Assembly: GCF_022378335.1 (NCBI RefSeq)
Contig: NZ_JAIQCI010000002.1
Coordinates: forward strand, 152,283-216,282
Length of the DNA stretch: 64,000 nucleotides
Origin: Croceicoccus hydrothermalis
GTDB taxonomy: Bacteria; Pseudomonadota; Alphaproteobacteria; Sphingomonadales; Sphingomonadaceae
Reading direction: 5' to 3'
The notes beneath the pieces were generated by a model that saw only the letters and a program-made list of their open reading frames with translations, ran no database searches and was not told the origin of the DNA. Position numbers and translations under genes: made by a program. The stretch's first letter is position 1. Every line of letters begins with the position of its first letter. Positions 26,628 to 35,886 of this stretch are shown piece after piece.

Positions 26628-28067
26628 TCATCCGGTCAGCCCGCTCGCCACGGCGAGGCCGAGAAACGCGAAGAAACCCATGGAATCGGTGATCATCGTG
26701 ACGAACACCGACGATGCCACGGCGGGATCCTGATTCATCCGGTCGAACAATACGGGCACGGCAACGCCCGCAAAACCGGCAGTGACGATATTGATGACAA
26801 CCGCCGCCCCGATCACCGCGCCCAGCATGGGGGTAAAGATGAACGCCGTCGCCGCCCCGATGAGCACCGCGACCGTCCCGCCATTGAGCAGGGCGACCCG
26901 CATTTCGCGCCATATCACGCGCCGGGTGTTGGACCGGGTAAGCTGATTGGTGGCGAGCGCGCGCACCGCGACCGCCATCGTCTGCGTCCCTGCATTGCCA
27001 CCGATACTGGCGACGATCGGCATGAGCACGGCAAGCGCGACGAGCCGCTCGATCGCGGCGCCGAAGCTCGCGATGATGAGCGAGGCGATGAGTGCCGTGC
27101 CAAGGTTCGCGATGAGCCAGCGCACACGTTCGGTGTAGGATTGGCGGATCGGTTCGTTGATGTCGCCTTCGCCCGCGCCGGACATGAGCAATGCGTCCTC
27201 GCCAGCCTCTTCCGACATGATGTGGACGATGTCGTCGGCCGTGATCTGGCCCAGCAACCGGCCCGAACCGTCGACCACGGCGGCGGAAATCAGGGCGTAT
27301 TTCTGAAAGCGGAGCGCGACCTCCTCCTGGTCCATCTCCACGGGGATCAAGGTCTGGTCCCGCTTCATCACGTCGGAAATCGCGATATTGCGCGGCGTGC
27401 GAAGGATCCACGAAAGCTGGCAGGTGCCGACCGGGCGGTGCGCGGGATCGACGACGAACACTTCCCAGAACTCGGTCGAAAGATCCGCGTTTTCGCGCAG
27501 GTAATCGATGAGATCGCCGACGGTGATATGTTCGGGCACCGCGACCAGATCGCGCTGCATCAGGCGGCCTGCCGATTCCTCGGGAAAGGATAGCGCGCTT
27601 TCGATCGCGGCGCGGTCGCCGGGGTCCATTTCGGCAAGGACGGCGTCGCGGTCGCTCTCGTCCAGATCCTCGATCAGGGCGACGGCATCGTCGGTTTCGA
27701 GCTGCTCCGCGATCTGCGCGACGGCATCGGGCGACAATGCGGCGATAAGCTCGTCGCGCACGTGCTCGTTCAGCTCGGCGATGACCTCGCTGTTCATCAG
27801 CTCGGCAATGGCGGCGCCGAGCGCGGGGCGTTCCTCGCGTCCGAAAATCTCGAACAGATCGGCGATGTCGGCGGGGTGGAGCGGTTCGACCAGGTCGTAG
27901 GCGCGCTGCCGCTCGTCCTCTTCGAGCGCCTCGCGCACCTCCTCGACGAATTCGGGCCTCAGCCGGTCATCCTCGTCGAGCCGTTCCTCACGCGCGTCGA
28001 GGTCGGCGGCGAGGCGCGCGGCCTCCCCTGCGGAATCGTCCATCGTGGCGTGTTCGTCGCGGTCCAT
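26628..28067 (-). CDS. mgtE: Magnesium transporter MgtE
   Basis: 479 aa, usual MgtE length. N-terminal acidic superhelix (about 30-160: PLHPADIADLFEIFG, DPGDRAAIESALSFPEESAG), two CBS domains (about 165-290), and a C-terminal five-helix pore with the signature PIVASIGGNAGTQT near 350. Transports Mg2+ (and Co2+) across the inner membrane, gated by Mg2+ binding to the N and CBS domains. ATG 28067; an in-frame ATG eight codons later is possible. Divergent from the cyclophilin gene across 190 bp. Confidence 0.94.
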   Translation of the reverse strand: MDRDEHATMDDSAGEAARLAADLDAREERLDEDDRLRPEFVEEVREALEEDERQRAYDLVEPLHPADIADLFEIFGREERPALGAAIAELMNSEVIAELNEHVRDELIAALSPDAVAQIAEQLETDDAVALIEDLDESDRDAVLAEMDPGDRAAIESALSFPEESAGRLMQRDLVAVPEHITVGDLIDYLRENADLSTEFWEVFVVDPAHRPVGTCQLSWILRTPRNIAISDVMKRDQTLIPVEMDQEEVALRFQKYALISAAVVDGSGRLLGQITADDIVHIMSEEAGEDALLMSGAGEGDINEPIRQSYTERVRWLIANLGTALIASLIIASFGAAIERLVALAVLMPIVASIGGNAGTQTMAVAVRALATNQLTRSNTRRVIWREMRVALLNGGTVAVLIGAATAFIFTPMLGAVIGAAVVINIVTAGFAGVAVPVLFDRMNQDPAVASSVFVTMITDSMGFFAFLGLAVASGLTG

Positions 28068-28257
28068 CGGCGACGAGGGATAGGCGGCGCGGCGCGTAAA
28101 TCAACTGCGAAGCGCGTCGCGGCCGCATTGTGGAAAACCCTGTCGGCAAGTTCGGGGAAAACTTGCGAAAAAGGCGGGGATGACTTTGCGGGCACCCATC
28201 CTATATCGGGGCCAGCCAATGGCGGGACGACCCCGCCGATCAGTATCAGGAGATTGC

Positions 28258-28722
28258 ATGGCCGACGAAACACTGACGTTCACGCTGGACACCGGCAATG
28301 GCGAGGGCGGCGATGTCGTCATCAAGCTGCTTCCCGACATCGCGCCCAACCACGTCGCCCGGATCAAGGAGCTGGCGAGCGAAGGGTTCTATGACGGGGT
28401 GAAGTTCCACCGCGTGATCCCCGGCTTCATGGCGCAGGGCGGCTGCCCAGACGGCACCGGCATGGGCGGATCGAAGAAGCCGGATTTGAAACAGGAATTC
28501 AACGATCACAAGCATGTGCGCGGCACCTGCTCCATGGCCCGCACGCAGGACCCGAACAGCGCGAACAGCCAGTTCTTCATCTGTTTCGACGATGCGAGCT
28601 TTCTCGACCGGCAATATACCGTCTGGGGTCAGGTCGAGAGCGGCATGGACCATGTCGACGCGCTGCCCAAGGGCGAGCCGCCGCGCGAACCCGGCACCAT
28701 CGTGAAGGCGACGGTGGGCTGA
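28258..28722 (+). CDS. Cyclophilin-type peptidyl-prolyl cis-trans isomerase
   Basis: 154 aa single-domain cyclophilin without a signal peptide, so cytosolic. Core motifs: GVKFHRVIPGFMAQGGCPDG (catalytic Arg in FHRVI), ARTQDPNSANSQFFIC, and FLDRQYTVWGQV. Catalyses proline isomerisation during folding. ATG 28258; in-frame sequence upstream to 28180 is open but less typical of the family. Ends just before a strong bidirectional terminator shared with the convergent LysR gene. Confidence 0.92.
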   Translation: MADETLTFTLDTGNGEGGDVVIKLLPDIAPNHVARIKELASEGFYDGVKFHRVIPGFMAQGGCPDGTGMGGSKKPDLKQEFNDHKHVRGTCSMARTQDPNSANSQFFICFDDASFLDRQYTVWGQVESGMDHVDALPKGEPPREPGTIVKATVG

Positions 28723-28741
28723 ACCCGCGCCGCATGATTTG

Positions 28742-28780
28742 AAAAAGGCCGCGGGGGCGATGGTCCCCGCGGCCTTTTTT
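28742..28780. terminator. Strong bidirectional rho-independent terminator
   Basis: GGCCGCGGGG (28747-28756) pairs with CCCCGCGGCC (28765-28774) around an 8-base loop, flanked by AAAAA on the left and TTTTTT on the right. It serves the cyclophilin gene rightward (stop 28722) and the LysR gene leftward (stop 28787). Confidence 0.88.
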
Positions 28781-28786
28781 GCACCG

Positions 28787-29671
28787 TCAAAGCTTCGCGT
28801 TCACGAGCCAGTCGTGGAAAATGCGCACCGGCCGGTTTTCCAGCGCGCGCGGACGGCACACGAACCAGTAGCTATACGGGCTTTCCACCTTCAGATCGTA
28901 AAGCGGGGCAAGCCGCGCATCGTTGGAGCGCGACAGATGGTCCCCGTGCATGATCGCAACGCCAAGCCCCTGCGCCGCAGCTTCGAGGATGAGCGGACCG
29001 CTGTCGTAATGATCGACGGTGGGGCGATGGCGCGGCAGCAGGCCGGCCGCCTTTCGCCACGCTTCGAAACTGAGTTCCATATCCGAATGGACGAGGAAGT
29101 TCTGTTTCGCGAGAAGATCGGGGTCGGGCGTATCGCCCAGCGTCGCCACAAGCTCGGTCGAGGCGATGGCATGGACGCGGTTCTGGTCGAGTTGCACCAT
29201 GTGGAGCGAAGGGTCCGGCGCGTCGGACAGGATGATCGCGGCATCGAGCGTATCGCCGAGCCGCGGCACCGGATGTGCGGAGCTTTCCATGTCGATGTGC
29301 AGCGCGGGGTAGAGCCGCCGCAATTCGCGCATGCGCGGCACGAGCCGCTGCGCCGCGAAGAGCGGCATCACGGCAAGACGCAAGCGCAGAAGCCGCGAAT
29401 CGCCCATGTGCGTGCCGATCTTCTCGGCCAGCTCGTCGAGCGCGGGGGCGACCGCATCGAACAGGCTTTGCCCGTCCTCGGTCAGCTTCATCGCCTGATG
29501 CTGACGCAGGAACAGCTTCTTGCCCACGAAATCCTCAAGCGCGGTGACCCGGCGCGACAATGCGGACGGGGACAGCGCGAGTTCGTTCGCCGCCGCCTTC
29601 GCCGAACCGAGCCGGACGATGCGGACAAACGCTTCAAGACTGCGCAGCGGGGGGAGGCGGCGCGTCGCCAT
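28787..29671 (-). CDS. LysR-type transcriptional regulator (GcvA-like)
   Basis: 294 aa. Winged helix-turn-helix in the first 60 residues (RSLEAFVRIVRLGSAKAAAN, SPSALSRRVTALEDFVGKKL) and a periplasmic-binding-like effector domain from about 90. Resembles the GcvA/AmpR-type branch. Its ATG (29669-29671) overlaps the stop of the corC gene as TGATG, unusual for a LysR, which more often stands alone and divergent from a target; here it looks like the last cistron of the phoH-ybeY-corC operon. Effector and targets unknown. Confidence 0.88.
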   Translation of the reverse strand: MATRRLPPLRSLEAFVRIVRLGSAKAAANELALSPSALSRRVTALEDFVGKKLFLRQHQAMKLTEDGQSLFDAVAPALDELAEKIGTHMGDSRLLRLRLAVMPLFAAQRLVPRMRELRRLYPALHIDMESSAHPVPRLGDTLDAAIILSDAPDPSLHMVQLDQNRVHAIASTELVATLGDTPDPDLLAKQNFLVHSDMELSFEAWRKAAGLLPRHRPTVDHYDSGPLILEAAAQGLGVAIMHGDHLSRSNDARLAPLYDLKVESPYSYWFVCRPRALENRPVRIFHDWLVNAKL

Positions 29672-30618
29672 CAGCCCTCGGCCTCTTCGTCCGTATCGGT
29701 GTCCGGGACTGGGGGATGGAGGCGCAGGCGTTCGACGTGGCGTTCGTCGCCGGCGATGATCTCGATCCGCCAGCCGCTGTCGTGGTGGAGCACGCTGCCG
29801 ACCTTGGGCACTTCCTCCGCCAGCACGAAGGCCAGACCGCCAAGCGTATCGACCGACCCTTCGACGACGGCGAGCTCGGGATCGACGCGGCGCGCGACCT
29901 CGGTCAGTTCGGTCCGGGCATCGGCGTCCCACATCCCGCCGTCGATCGGCACGAGCTGCTCGACCGGGGCGTCGTCGTGCTCATCCTCGATATCGCCGAT
30001 GATCTCCTCGACCAGATCCTCGATCGTGATGACGCCGTCGGTGCCCGAATATTCATCGACCACGATGGCCAGATGAACCCGGTGCGAGCGCATGTCGGCC
30101 AGCACGTCCAATGCCCCGCGCGCCTGCGGTACGTAGACCGGTTGCCGCATCAATACGGTCCAGTCGTCTGGCGGGGTTTCGCCATTGGCAAGGAAGGGGA
30201 ACACATCCTTGATCAGCATCATGCCGATCACGTGATCGAGCGATTCGGCATAGACCGGAATGCGCGAATGGCCATGTTCGGCGAAGGTCGCGACCAGTTC
30301 GGCCCAGCTTGCGCTGCGTTCGATGGCGATGATCTCACTGCGCGGGATGGCGACATCGTCGGCGTCGTTCTCGCTGAAATGCAGGAGATTGCGCAGCATC
30401 TGCCGTTCGGTCTGCGACAGGTCGCCATTGGCATGGTCGGCGGCGGTGTCGCCATCCTCCTCATGCTCGTCGATGGCTTCCTCGATCTGCTCGCGCAGCG
30501 ATCTTTCGCCCTCGTTATCGAAAAAGGCGCGTATGCGATGCCAAAACGCCCTTCGGTCAGGCTCCGGGTTGCGAGTATCGCCAGATTGGCTGCCGTCCGG
30601 CATCGTCGTGTCTTTCAT
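29671..30618 (-). CDS. corC: CorC/YbeX-type CBS-domain protein
   Basis: 315 aa cytosolic protein: a CBS pair (about 85-215, IPRSEIIAIERSASWAELV, HSRIPVYAESLDHVIGMMLI, VVDEYSGTDGVITIEDLVEE) and a C-terminal CorC_HlyC domain (GWRIEIIAGDERHVERLRLH). There is no N-terminal DUF21 membrane domain, so it is the short CorC/YbeX form linked to Mg2+/Co2+ homeostasis and ribosome quality. Third gene of phoH-ybeY-corC; lnt, which commonly follows, is absent here. ATG 30616-30618. Confidence 0.9.
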   Translation of the reverse strand: MKDTTMPDGSQSGDTRNPEPDRRAFWHRIRAFFDNEGERSLREQIEEAIDEHEEDGDTAADHANGDLSQTERQMLRNLLHFSENDADDVAIPRSEIIAIERSASWAELVATFAEHGHSRIPVYAESLDHVIGMMLIKDVFPFLANGETPPDDWTVLMRQPVYVPQARGALDVLADMRSHRVHLAIVVDEYSGTDGVITIEDLVEEIIGDIEDEHDDAPVEQLVPIDGGMWDADARTELTEVARRVDPELAVVEGSVDTLGGLAFVLAEEVPKVGSVLHHDSGWRIEIIAGDERHVERLRLHPPVPDTDTDEEAEG

Positions 30619-30656
30619 CCTCGGTCATCGGCGCGCCCAGCGTGGGGGCGCCACTT

Positions 30657-31163
30657 TCATAAGTCGCGATCCGCATAGGGATCGTCGATCCCCAATGCGG
30701 CCAGCGCCCTGATTTCGAGCGCTTCCATCGCCTCGGCCTCGTCGTCCCCATCCTCGTGATCGAAACCGGCGAGGTGGAGGAGGCCGTGAATCAGCAGATG
30801 CGTTGCATGATCTGCAAGCGCAACCTGTTTTTCCTCCGCCTCGCGCTTGCATACACCATGCGCCATGATGATGTCGCCCAGCATGACCGGCGCACCGGGC
30901 CGTGCCGCAGCGCGCAACAGTTCCTCTCGTGAGATCATCGGAAAGCTCAACACGTTGGTCGGCTTGGCCTTCGCACGCCATTCCTGGTTGAGTGCGTGGA
31001 CTTCCTCGTCCTCGCCCATCACCACGCTCACCAGGATTTCGGAATGCGCCATTTCGGGCAGGGCATGCCCCACGGCCCGCGCGGCCGCGGCACAGCGTGC
31101 CTCCCAATCGATATCCTGACCCCAGACGGGATCGACGTCGAGCTCAATCGTGACAGCGGACAT
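30657..31163 (-). CDS. ybeY: Endoribonuclease YbeY (rRNA maturation factor)
   Basis: 168 aa. Zinc-binding active site HGLLHLAGFDHEDG (H-x3-H-x5-H) near 130, preceded by WRAKAKPTNVLSFPM and LGDIIMAHG, all family hallmarks. Cuts single-stranded RNA in 16S rRNA maturation and ribosome quality control. Starts five bases after the phoH stop; 38 bases before the corC start. Confidence 0.94.
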   Translation of the reverse strand: MSAVTIELDVDPVWGQDIDWEARCAAAARAVGHALPEMAHSEILVSVVMGEDEEVHALNQEWRAKAKPTNVLSFPMISREELLRAAARPGAPVMLGDIIMAHGVCKREAEEKQVALADHATHLLIHGLLHLAGFDHEDGDDEAEAMEALEIRALAALGIDDPYADRDL

Positions 31164-31168
31164 GGCCG

Positions 31169-32209
31169 TCAGCCCTGCTGCCCTTCATAGGCATCGACGA
31201 TGCGGCCCACCACCGGGTGGCGCACGACATCGGCGGCGGTGAAACGCGCCATGCCGATACCCTCCACCCCTTCGAGCCTTTTCACCGCATCGGCCAGCCC
31301 GGAAAAGCTGTCCCCGCCCGGAATGTCGACCTGCCGGGGGTCGCCGCACACGACCATGCGGCTGTTCTGCCCGAAACGGGTGAGGAACATCTTCATCTGC
31401 GCCGGGGTCGTATTCTGCGCCTCGTCGAGGATGACGAACGCATCGGCCAGCGTGCGCCCGCGCATGAAGGCGATGGGCGCGATCTCGATCTCCCCGCTGG
31501 CGAGGCGGCGTTCGACCTGTTCGGGCGGCATGCAATCGTAAAGCGCGTCGTAAAGCGGGCGGAGATAGGGGTCGACCTTCTCCTTCATGTCGCCGGGAAG
31601 AAAGCCGAGCCGCTCGCCCGCCTCGACCGCGGGGCGGGAAAGGATGAGCCGCTGCACGCTGCCGGTGATGAGCTGCGCGACGGCCTGCGCCACGGCGAGA
31701 TAGGTCTTGCCCGTGCCCGCCGGGCCGAGCGCGAAGATGATGTCGTTGCTGGTGAGCGCGCGCATGTAGTCGATCTGCGCCGCCGAACGCGGGGCGATGG
31801 TCTTCTTGCGTGTGCGGATCATCACCGGCGGGCGCTTGTCATCGCCGCGCACGATCCCGTCGAGCGTGGGCTCGTCCGACATCGCGATGAGCGATTCGAC
31901 CGCGCCTGCGTCGAGTTCGAAGCCGCTTTGGATCCGTTGATGCATGGACTGAAGGACGTCGCGCGCGCGCTCGACGGCATCCTCGCCACCCTCGATCTGC
32001 ACACGGTTGCCGCGCGCCGCGATATACACGCCGAGCCTGTTTTCGATACGGACCAGATTGGCATCGAACTGCCCGAACAGCGCGGCCAGCACGCCGGGGT
32101 TGTCGAACTCCATCTCCGTTCGCGAACGATGGCCCGCGGGGCCGCCGGCGATGGGGTCGTAGGGGCTGTGTTCGTCCGTGCCGGACATGCGCGCCTGTTT
32201 GCGGCTCAC
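31169..32209 (-). CDS. ybeZ: PhoH-family ATPase (YbeZ)
   Basis: 346 aa. Walker A FALGPAGTGKTYLA near 163, Walker B FVILDEAQNTTPAQMK near 258, RMVVCGDPRQVDIP near 287: the canonical PhoH/YbeZ RNA-helicase-like domain, with an N-terminal KH-like module. Partners with YbeY. The GTG start at 32207-32209 has AAGGAA five bases upstream, better than the internal ATG seven codons later. First intact gene after the broken META lipoprotein. Confidence 0.93.
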   Translation of the reverse strand: MSRKQARMSGTDEHSPYDPIAGGPAGHRSRTEMEFDNPGVLAALFGQFDANLVRIENRLGVYIAARGNRVQIEGGEDAVERARDVLQSMHQRIQSGFELDAGAVESLIAMSDEPTLDGIVRGDDKRPPVMIRTRKKTIAPRSAAQIDYMRALTSNDIIFALGPAGTGKTYLAVAQAVAQLITGSVQRLILSRPAVEAGERLGFLPGDMKEKVDPYLRPLYDALYDCMPPEQVERRLASGEIEIAPIAFMRGRTLADAFVILDEAQNTTPAQMKMFLTRFGQNSRMVVCGDPRQVDIPGGDSFSGLADAVKRLEGVEGIGMARFTAADVVRHPVVGRIVDAYEGQQG

Positions 32210-32301
32210 TGAGTTTCCTTGTCTGTGTTCGCGCCGATCATCAGCGGCGAATCGTCATGGCATGAATGTAGGCACCGCAATCGCGGTGACAAGCACATGT
32301 G

Positions 32302-33149
32302 TCACCGATCCTCGGTGCGGCGGCCCGCAATCACCGTTTCTCCCGCCGCGAGCAGCAAATCGCCATTCGGGCTAACGACATAGGCCGGATCGGCGGAGAG
32401 CAGGCGCAGCAGGGTGCCCCGTGCCTGCGATGGTGCTTCCATGGCGGGGCAGGGGCGGCTCCTCACCTCGCCCATGGCAAGCTGTTCGGCCCGCACGTCG
32501 ACGCCGCCCACAATCGATCCGCGCACCCTAGCTCGACCGAGAGCCTGCCGCCCTCCACCCGCAGCAGCACGGGCGAACCGTCCGGCGATGCCAGCATCAG
32601 CGCGAATGTCCGACCCTCGATCGGCTGGTCCGGGAAATTGTCGCGGGCCGGGCCGTCCGGTATCAGGATGGCCCGGTGTTCGCCCCCCGCGATCGCGATC
32701 CGGCCATCGCGATCATGGCCGATGGCCAGCAGCCCGAGGAGAATGGCGGACAAAACGTTATCGGGCGCATCGGACGGACAATTGACGAGCGTCGACGGCC
32801 CGCGCAGCACGGCGATGCTGTCGCCCGCCGCGATATACAGCCCTTCGTGATGGTTGCAGCCATCCCATGACACGGTCGTTCGCGTGAACCGGACATGGCT
32901 TTCGCCAAACCCGTCCACAGGCGCCGCATCGTCGAGCGACACGACCCGATAGCGCCCTTCGACAGGCGCAAAATCCGCGCGCACGAAACCGGGCGGAAGA
33001 GCACGAACCGGCGAGGCGTCCCCCGTTGTCGCGACATCGGGCGCGGGCGTCGGCGCCGGCGTATCCTGTGCATCATCCGCGCACGCAAGAAGCATCAGGG
33101 CTGCGGCCATGACCGCCGGCCCCGCCGCCCGCGCCGCGATACGCCGCAT
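32302..33149 (-). pseudogene. META-domain lipoprotein interrupted by a frameshift
   Basis: The start (ATG 33147-33149, overlapping the miaB stop as TGATG) opens a lipoprotein with lipobox LLAC, then a domain containing SWDGCNHHEGLYIAAGDS and a second META-like region (IEGRTFALMLASPDGSP, EGGRLSVELG). That frame ends early at 32463 with an atypical tail. The expected META continuation, including MGEVRSRPCPAMEAPSQARG and DPAYVVSPNGDLLLAAGE, lies in the -1 frame and ends at 32302. One extra base near the C-triplet 32526-32528 would restore a protein of about 282 aa. Either a true mutation or a sequencing error. Confidence 0.7.
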
Positions 33150-34489
33150 CAGGCGTCCACGGTTCCCAGTCGCCGCGCGGCGAGGCTGTTGGGTCCGGCC
33201 TGCTCCAGCTCCACCGTCACGAGATCGCCGATTTCGGCGTCCCCTGTGAAATAGGCGGATTGCAGCCAGGGCGTCTTGCCGATCCACTGGCCTTCGCGGC
33301 GACCCTTGCGCTCGACCAGAATGTCGCAGCGCTTGCCGACCGTGCTTTCGTTGAAAGCCTGCGAATGCACGGCGAGCAGCGATTGCAGCCGTTGGAGCCG
33401 TTCGTCCATCACGGTCTCGGGTACCTGTCCGTCCATCGTGGCGGCGGGGGTGCCGGGGCGCGGGCTGTATTTGAAGCTGAAGGCCGCGGCATAGCGGATT
33501 TCGTTCACCATGCGCAGCGTATCCTCGAACTCGGCATCGGTTTCGCCGGGAAAGCCGACGATGAAATCGCACGAAATCGCGATGTCGGGCCGGGCCTCGC
33601 GGAATTGTTCGATCACGCGGATATAGCTTTGCGCCGTGTGGCTGCGGTTCATCGCGGCCAGAACCCGGTCGCTTCCCGACTGCACCGGCAAGTGGAGATA
33701 GGGCATCAGCTTGTCGAGCTCGCCATGCGCGGCGATCAGGCCGGGCGTCATGTCGTTGGGATGGCTGGTGGTATAGCGGATGCGGGCAAGATCGTTGAGG
33801 GCGGCAAGCGCGCGCACCAACCCTTCGAGGCCTACGGCACGGCCCTTGTCATCCTCGCCCCGCCAGGCATTCACATTCTGACCCAGAAGCGTGATTTCAC
33901 GCGCGCCGCCATCGACGAGCCGCTTCGCCTCCTCCACCAGATCGGCGAAGGGGCGGCTGATTTCCGCACCCCGCGTATAGGGCACCACGCAATAGGTGCA
34001 GAACTTGTCGCAGCCTTCCTGCACGGTGAGGAACGCCGACGGCGCCCGTTTGCGCCGGGTGGGCAGCGCGCCGAATTTCGCGATCGCCGGCATGTCGGTG
34101 TCGGTGACCCGCTCGCCATTCACCGCGCGGTCGATCATCTGCGGCAGGCGGTGATAGGCCTGCGGGCCGACCACCATGGAAACGCCGGGGCTGCGGGCCA
34201 TGATCTCCTCGCCCTCGGCCTGGGCGACGCATCCGGCGACCGCGATCATCGGTTCACGGCCCGATTTCGCCCCCGCCTTGCGCAAACGGCCAATGTCGGA
34301 ATAGACCTTTTCGGCGGCTTTTTCCCGGATGTGACAGGTGTTGAGAACGACGAGATCGGCCTCCTCGCCTTCGGCCGCGGGAACGATGCCCTGCTCGCTC
34401 AGCATCTCGGCCATGCGTTCGCCGTCATAGACGTTCATCTGGCAGCCGAAGCTTTTGACTCGGAAATTCTTGGGTGCGGCTTTGGTCAT
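33149..34489 (-). CDS. miaB: tRNA-2-methylthio-N6-isopentenyladenosine methylthiotransferase
   Basis: 446 aa radical-SAM methylthiotransferase. N-terminal UPF0004 domain with cluster cysteines (KSFGCQMNVYD, VVLNTCHIREKA, VAGCVAQAEG), radical-SAM CDKFCTYCVVPYTRG near 155, LGQNVNAWRG, and a C-terminal TRAM domain. Adds the 2-methylthio group to i6A37 of tRNAs. ATG 34487-34489 (MTKAAPK). Downstream of plsC (57 bp); its stop overlaps the next gene's start. Confidence 0.95.
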   Translation of the reverse strand: MTKAAPKNFRVKSFGCQMNVYDGERMAEMLSEQGIVPAAEGEEADLVVLNTCHIREKAAEKVYSDIGRLRKAGAKSGREPMIAVAGCVAQAEGEEIMARSPGVSMVVGPQAYHRLPQMIDRAVNGERVTDTDMPAIAKFGALPTRRKRAPSAFLTVQEGCDKFCTYCVVPYTRGAEISRPFADLVEEAKRLVDGGAREITLLGQNVNAWRGEDDKGRAVGLEGLVRALAALNDLARIRYTTSHPNDMTPGLIAAHGELDKLMPYLHLPVQSGSDRVLAAMNRSHTAQSYIRVIEQFREARPDIAISCDFIVGFPGETDAEFEDTLRMVNEIRYAAAFSFKYSPRPGTPAATMDGQVPETVMDERLQRLQSLLAVHSQAFNESTVGKRCDILVERKGRREGQWIGKTPWLQSAYFTGDAEIGDLVTVELEQAGPNSLAARRLGTVDA

Positions 34490-34546
34490 GCAGCGCCGCT
34501 TACACCCAATCGCCATGCGGCGAAAGGGAGTGGCGAAGGCGCATCC

Positions 34547-35320
34547 CTATCGCACGCGGCTCCGCTCCAGCGCATCGGTGAGGGAGCTTTGCGCCGCGCG
34601 GGTCATCGCTTTTCGCCCGTCGAGCGCTTCGCCCGAAAGCGGGGCGAGAAAGCGGACCGTCACCGCAACCGGCGTGCGGCCCGCGACGATGCGCAGAAAA
34701 TTGCGCAGGCCCGGCTCGTCCCCGACCCAGCAGACGGCGGGCGCATCGGGGCCATAATCCATGAAGACAGGCTGTACCGAAACGCCCGGCGGCACAGGGT
34801 CGATCGCGGACAGAAGTGCGCTTTTGAGTGGGAGCATCTCGCGCCCGTTGGCGGTCGTGCCCTCGGGAAAGAGGACGAGCGTTTGCGACACGTCGAGCGC
34901 GTCGCGGATGCTGTCGGCCTGCTCGCCCACGGTCTGCCGCCGCGATCGGGCGATGAATACCGTATCGTTCATGTCGCACAGCCATTTGAGCGGACCGACA
35001 CCGGCAAGCCCGTCATGCGCGACAAAGGCCGCACCCGACACGCGGGCCAGCACCAGAATATCCATCCAGCTGACATGGTTTGCGATGAGGATGCGCCGCC
35101 CCGATGCCAACACCCCGTCGGTGCGGACGCGAATGCCGGCAATGCGCGCGATGCCCGACAGAAACGCGGGCGGCACCCGGTTCGGCATGCGAAGCAGGCG
35201 GGTCAGGTAATAGGCCGGCACGCATATCGCCAGCCACGCCAGCATCGCCGCAATGCGCGGCACCATGCGCCAGTCGGACAGCGACACTCCGCCGCCCCGC
35301 GCCACGGTCGGCGCGCCCAT
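34547..35320 (-). CDS. plsC: 1-acyl-sn-glycerol-3-phosphate acyltransferase (PlsC-like)
   Basis: 257 aa with an N-terminal membrane helix (AAMLAWLAICVPAYYL) and the acyltransferase motifs NHVSWMDIL (H-x4-D) near 80 and FPEGTTANG near 155. Transfers an acyl chain to lysophosphatidate or a related lysophospholipid at the inner membrane. Some members of this short group acylate other lipids (for example ornithine lipids), so exact substrate is uncertain. Four bases after the fur stop. Confidence 0.88.
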   Translation of the reverse strand: MGAPTVARGGGVSLSDWRMVPRIAAMLAWLAICVPAYYLTRLLRMPNRVPPAFLSGIARIAGIRVRTDGVLASGRRILIANHVSWMDILVLARVSGAAFVAHDGLAGVGPLKWLCDMNDTVFIARSRRQTVGEQADSIRDALDVSQTLVLFPEGTTANGREMLPLKSALLSAIDPVPPGVSVQPVFMDYGPDAPAVCWVGDEPGLRNFLRIVAGRTPVAVTVRFLAPLSGEALDGRKAMTRAAQSSLTDALERSRVR

Positions 35321-35324
35321 GCGG

Positions 35325-35744
35325 CTAGTCCCGGTCCAGCCTTACGCCGTAAAGCTCCATCCGGTGATCGACCAGGCGAAAGCCCAGCCGCTCGGCAATC
35401 TGGCGTTGCAATGCCTCGAGTTCGGGGTCGACGAATTCGACGACCTTGCCGGTTTCCACGTCGATCAGATGATCGTGATGCGCCTCCGGCGTGGCTTCGT
35501 ATCGGGCGCGGCCATTGCCGAAATCGTGGCGGTCGAGGATGCCGGCCTCCTCGAACAGGCGGACGGTGCGATACACCGTCGCGATCGAGATGCGTGGATC
35601 GACCGCGCTGGCGCGTTCGTGCACCTTTTCGACGTCGGGGTGGTCTTCGCTTTCCGACAATACCTTCGCGATCACGCGCCGCTGGTCGGTGATGCGCAGG
35701 CCGCGTTCAGCACAGATGGCTTCGAGATCGATAGGATTGGGCAC
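35325..35744 (-). CDS. fur: Fur-family ferric uptake regulator
   Basis: 139 aa. DNA-binding winged helix (RITDQRRVIAKVL, SIATVYRTVRLFEEAGILDR) and metal site HHDHLIDVETGKVVEF near 90. Lacks the C-terminal cysteine pairs of zinc-structured Fur and the haem motif of Irr, consistent with the alphaproteobacterial Fur/Mur group responding to iron or manganese. GTG start at 35742-35744 without a strong RBS. Leads the leftward fur-plsC-miaB run. Confidence 0.88.
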   Translation of the reverse strand: MPNPIDLEAICAERGLRITDQRRVIAKVLSESEDHPDVEKVHERASAVDPRISIATVYRTVRLFEEAGILDRHDFGNGRARYEATPEAHHDHLIDVETGKVVEFVDPELEALQRQIAERLGFRLVDHRMELYGVRLDRD

Positions 35745-35886
35745 GGGGTATCAACGCCTTCTTCTTCGCGCCGGACCGCCGCACGGGGGCGGGCCGGCTG
35801 TTTGCGGCCGATCATAGGCCGCATGTTCATCAGTGCAACCGCCCCGTTCCCATCGATCACGCGATCGTGCGGCGCGCGGCTTTCGA

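Noticed and set aside
33260..35692. 810-codon open frame on the plus strand opposite miaB, plsC and fur
   Set aside because: Antisense to three well-supported genes, no recognisable domain.
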